From JADGGM01 sp035277485 (GTDB lineage Bacteria > Gemmatimonadota > Gemmatimonadetes > Gemmatimonadales > Gemmatimonadaceae), in contig DATEKK010000129.1 of NCBI GenBank assembly GCA_035277485.1, forward strand, positions 1-13,680: DNA of 13,680 bases. Direction: 5' to 3'. The notes beneath the pieces are model-generated. The model was not told the DNA's origin, searched no databases, and saw only the letters and a list, made by a program, of their open reading frames with translations. Of this stretch, positions 13,575-13,680 are shown piece by piece. Both the position numbers and the translations under genes were made by a program. Positions within the stretch are counted from its first letter, which is position 1. Every line of letters starts with the position of its first letter.

Positions 13575-13680
13575 CTCGCGAACAGCACGGTTCTTCGAGC
13601 GCCGGCTCCCAAGCTCGGCTTCAGCCGGCGCCGGCGACGGCCGCGCCGGCCGGCTCGTCCGCCTCGGGCGCTGCGCGCGC
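13575..13680 (-). other. Edge segment, possible C-terminal tail of another minus-strand gene
   Basis: A second minus-strand frame enters from the right edge and stops at 13621-13623 with a 19-residue Ala/Gly/Glu-rich end (ends EPAGAAVAGAG). Almost all its third positions are G or C. It could be the tail of an upstream gene, which would support truncation of the dehydrogenase fragment. It is too short to identify. Confidence 0.2.

Noticed and set aside
1..13680. CRISPR array, tRNA, rRNA, insertion sequence or prophage
   Set aside because: There are no regularly spaced long repeats, no cloverleaf-like segment in any gap, and no transposase, integrase or phage protein in any frame.

Overview
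The window comes from a GC-rich bacterial chromosome, by eye about two-thirds G+C. A Gemmatimonadota member is the best guess. That rests on the large secreted Asp-box (sortilin/VPS10-like) propeller protein, a short RpoD-type sigma factor without region 1.1, and general codon style. It is an inference, because no rRNA or other taxonomic marker is present. Every gene I can support is on the minus strand, so the reading order is from high to low coordinates. I see no mobile element, tRNA, rRNA or CRISPR array.

Layout in transcription order. (1) At the right edge, 13392-13574 holds the C-terminal 60 residues of a short-chain dehydrogenase whose N-terminal part does not continue upstream, probably a remnant. 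(2) comM (YifB-type AAA+ ATPase of natural transformation), 13279-11738. (3) A 278-base gap without a gene. (4) A long co-oriented run with gaps of 85 bases or less and several stop/start overlaps: a membrane-anchored or exported JAMM-type protein (11459-10872); larE (10825-9923); a 77-residue protein that looks like a second copy of the LarE C-terminal domain (9926-9693); thpR (9715-9137); a single-pass envelope protein of unknown function (9137-8472); an NtrC-type sigma-54 response regulator (8475-7108); a three-helix membrane protein (7083-6619); an aldehyde dehydrogenase (6589-5099); lepB (5032-4253); and a primary-like sigma-70 factor (4167-3310). (5) A secreted Asp-box propeller protein starts at 3182 and runs off the left edge.

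How the parts relate. From larE through the response regulator the genes overlap by 1 to 23 bases, which suggests translational coupling, but the functions are mixed: sulfur transfer for cofactor assembly, RNA end chemistry, envelope and regulation. No larA, larB or larC and no sensor kinase is in view, so LarE and the regulator have no recognised partners here. LepB and the sigma factor are housekeeping genes placed at the end of the run.

The most striking signal is not a gene. The heptamer GTTAGGC/GCCTAAC occurs 14 times in 13.7 kb, in both orientations. Twelve copies extend to CGTTAGGC. It falls in several codon frames, once on the comM stop codon and once between genes. A rough composition estimate gives only one or two copies by chance, and 14 of the 18 CTAA/TTAG tetramers in the window lie in it. 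It behaves like a dispersed DNA-level motif of the uptake-signal, Chi, methylation-site or repair-bias kind rather than a coding preference.
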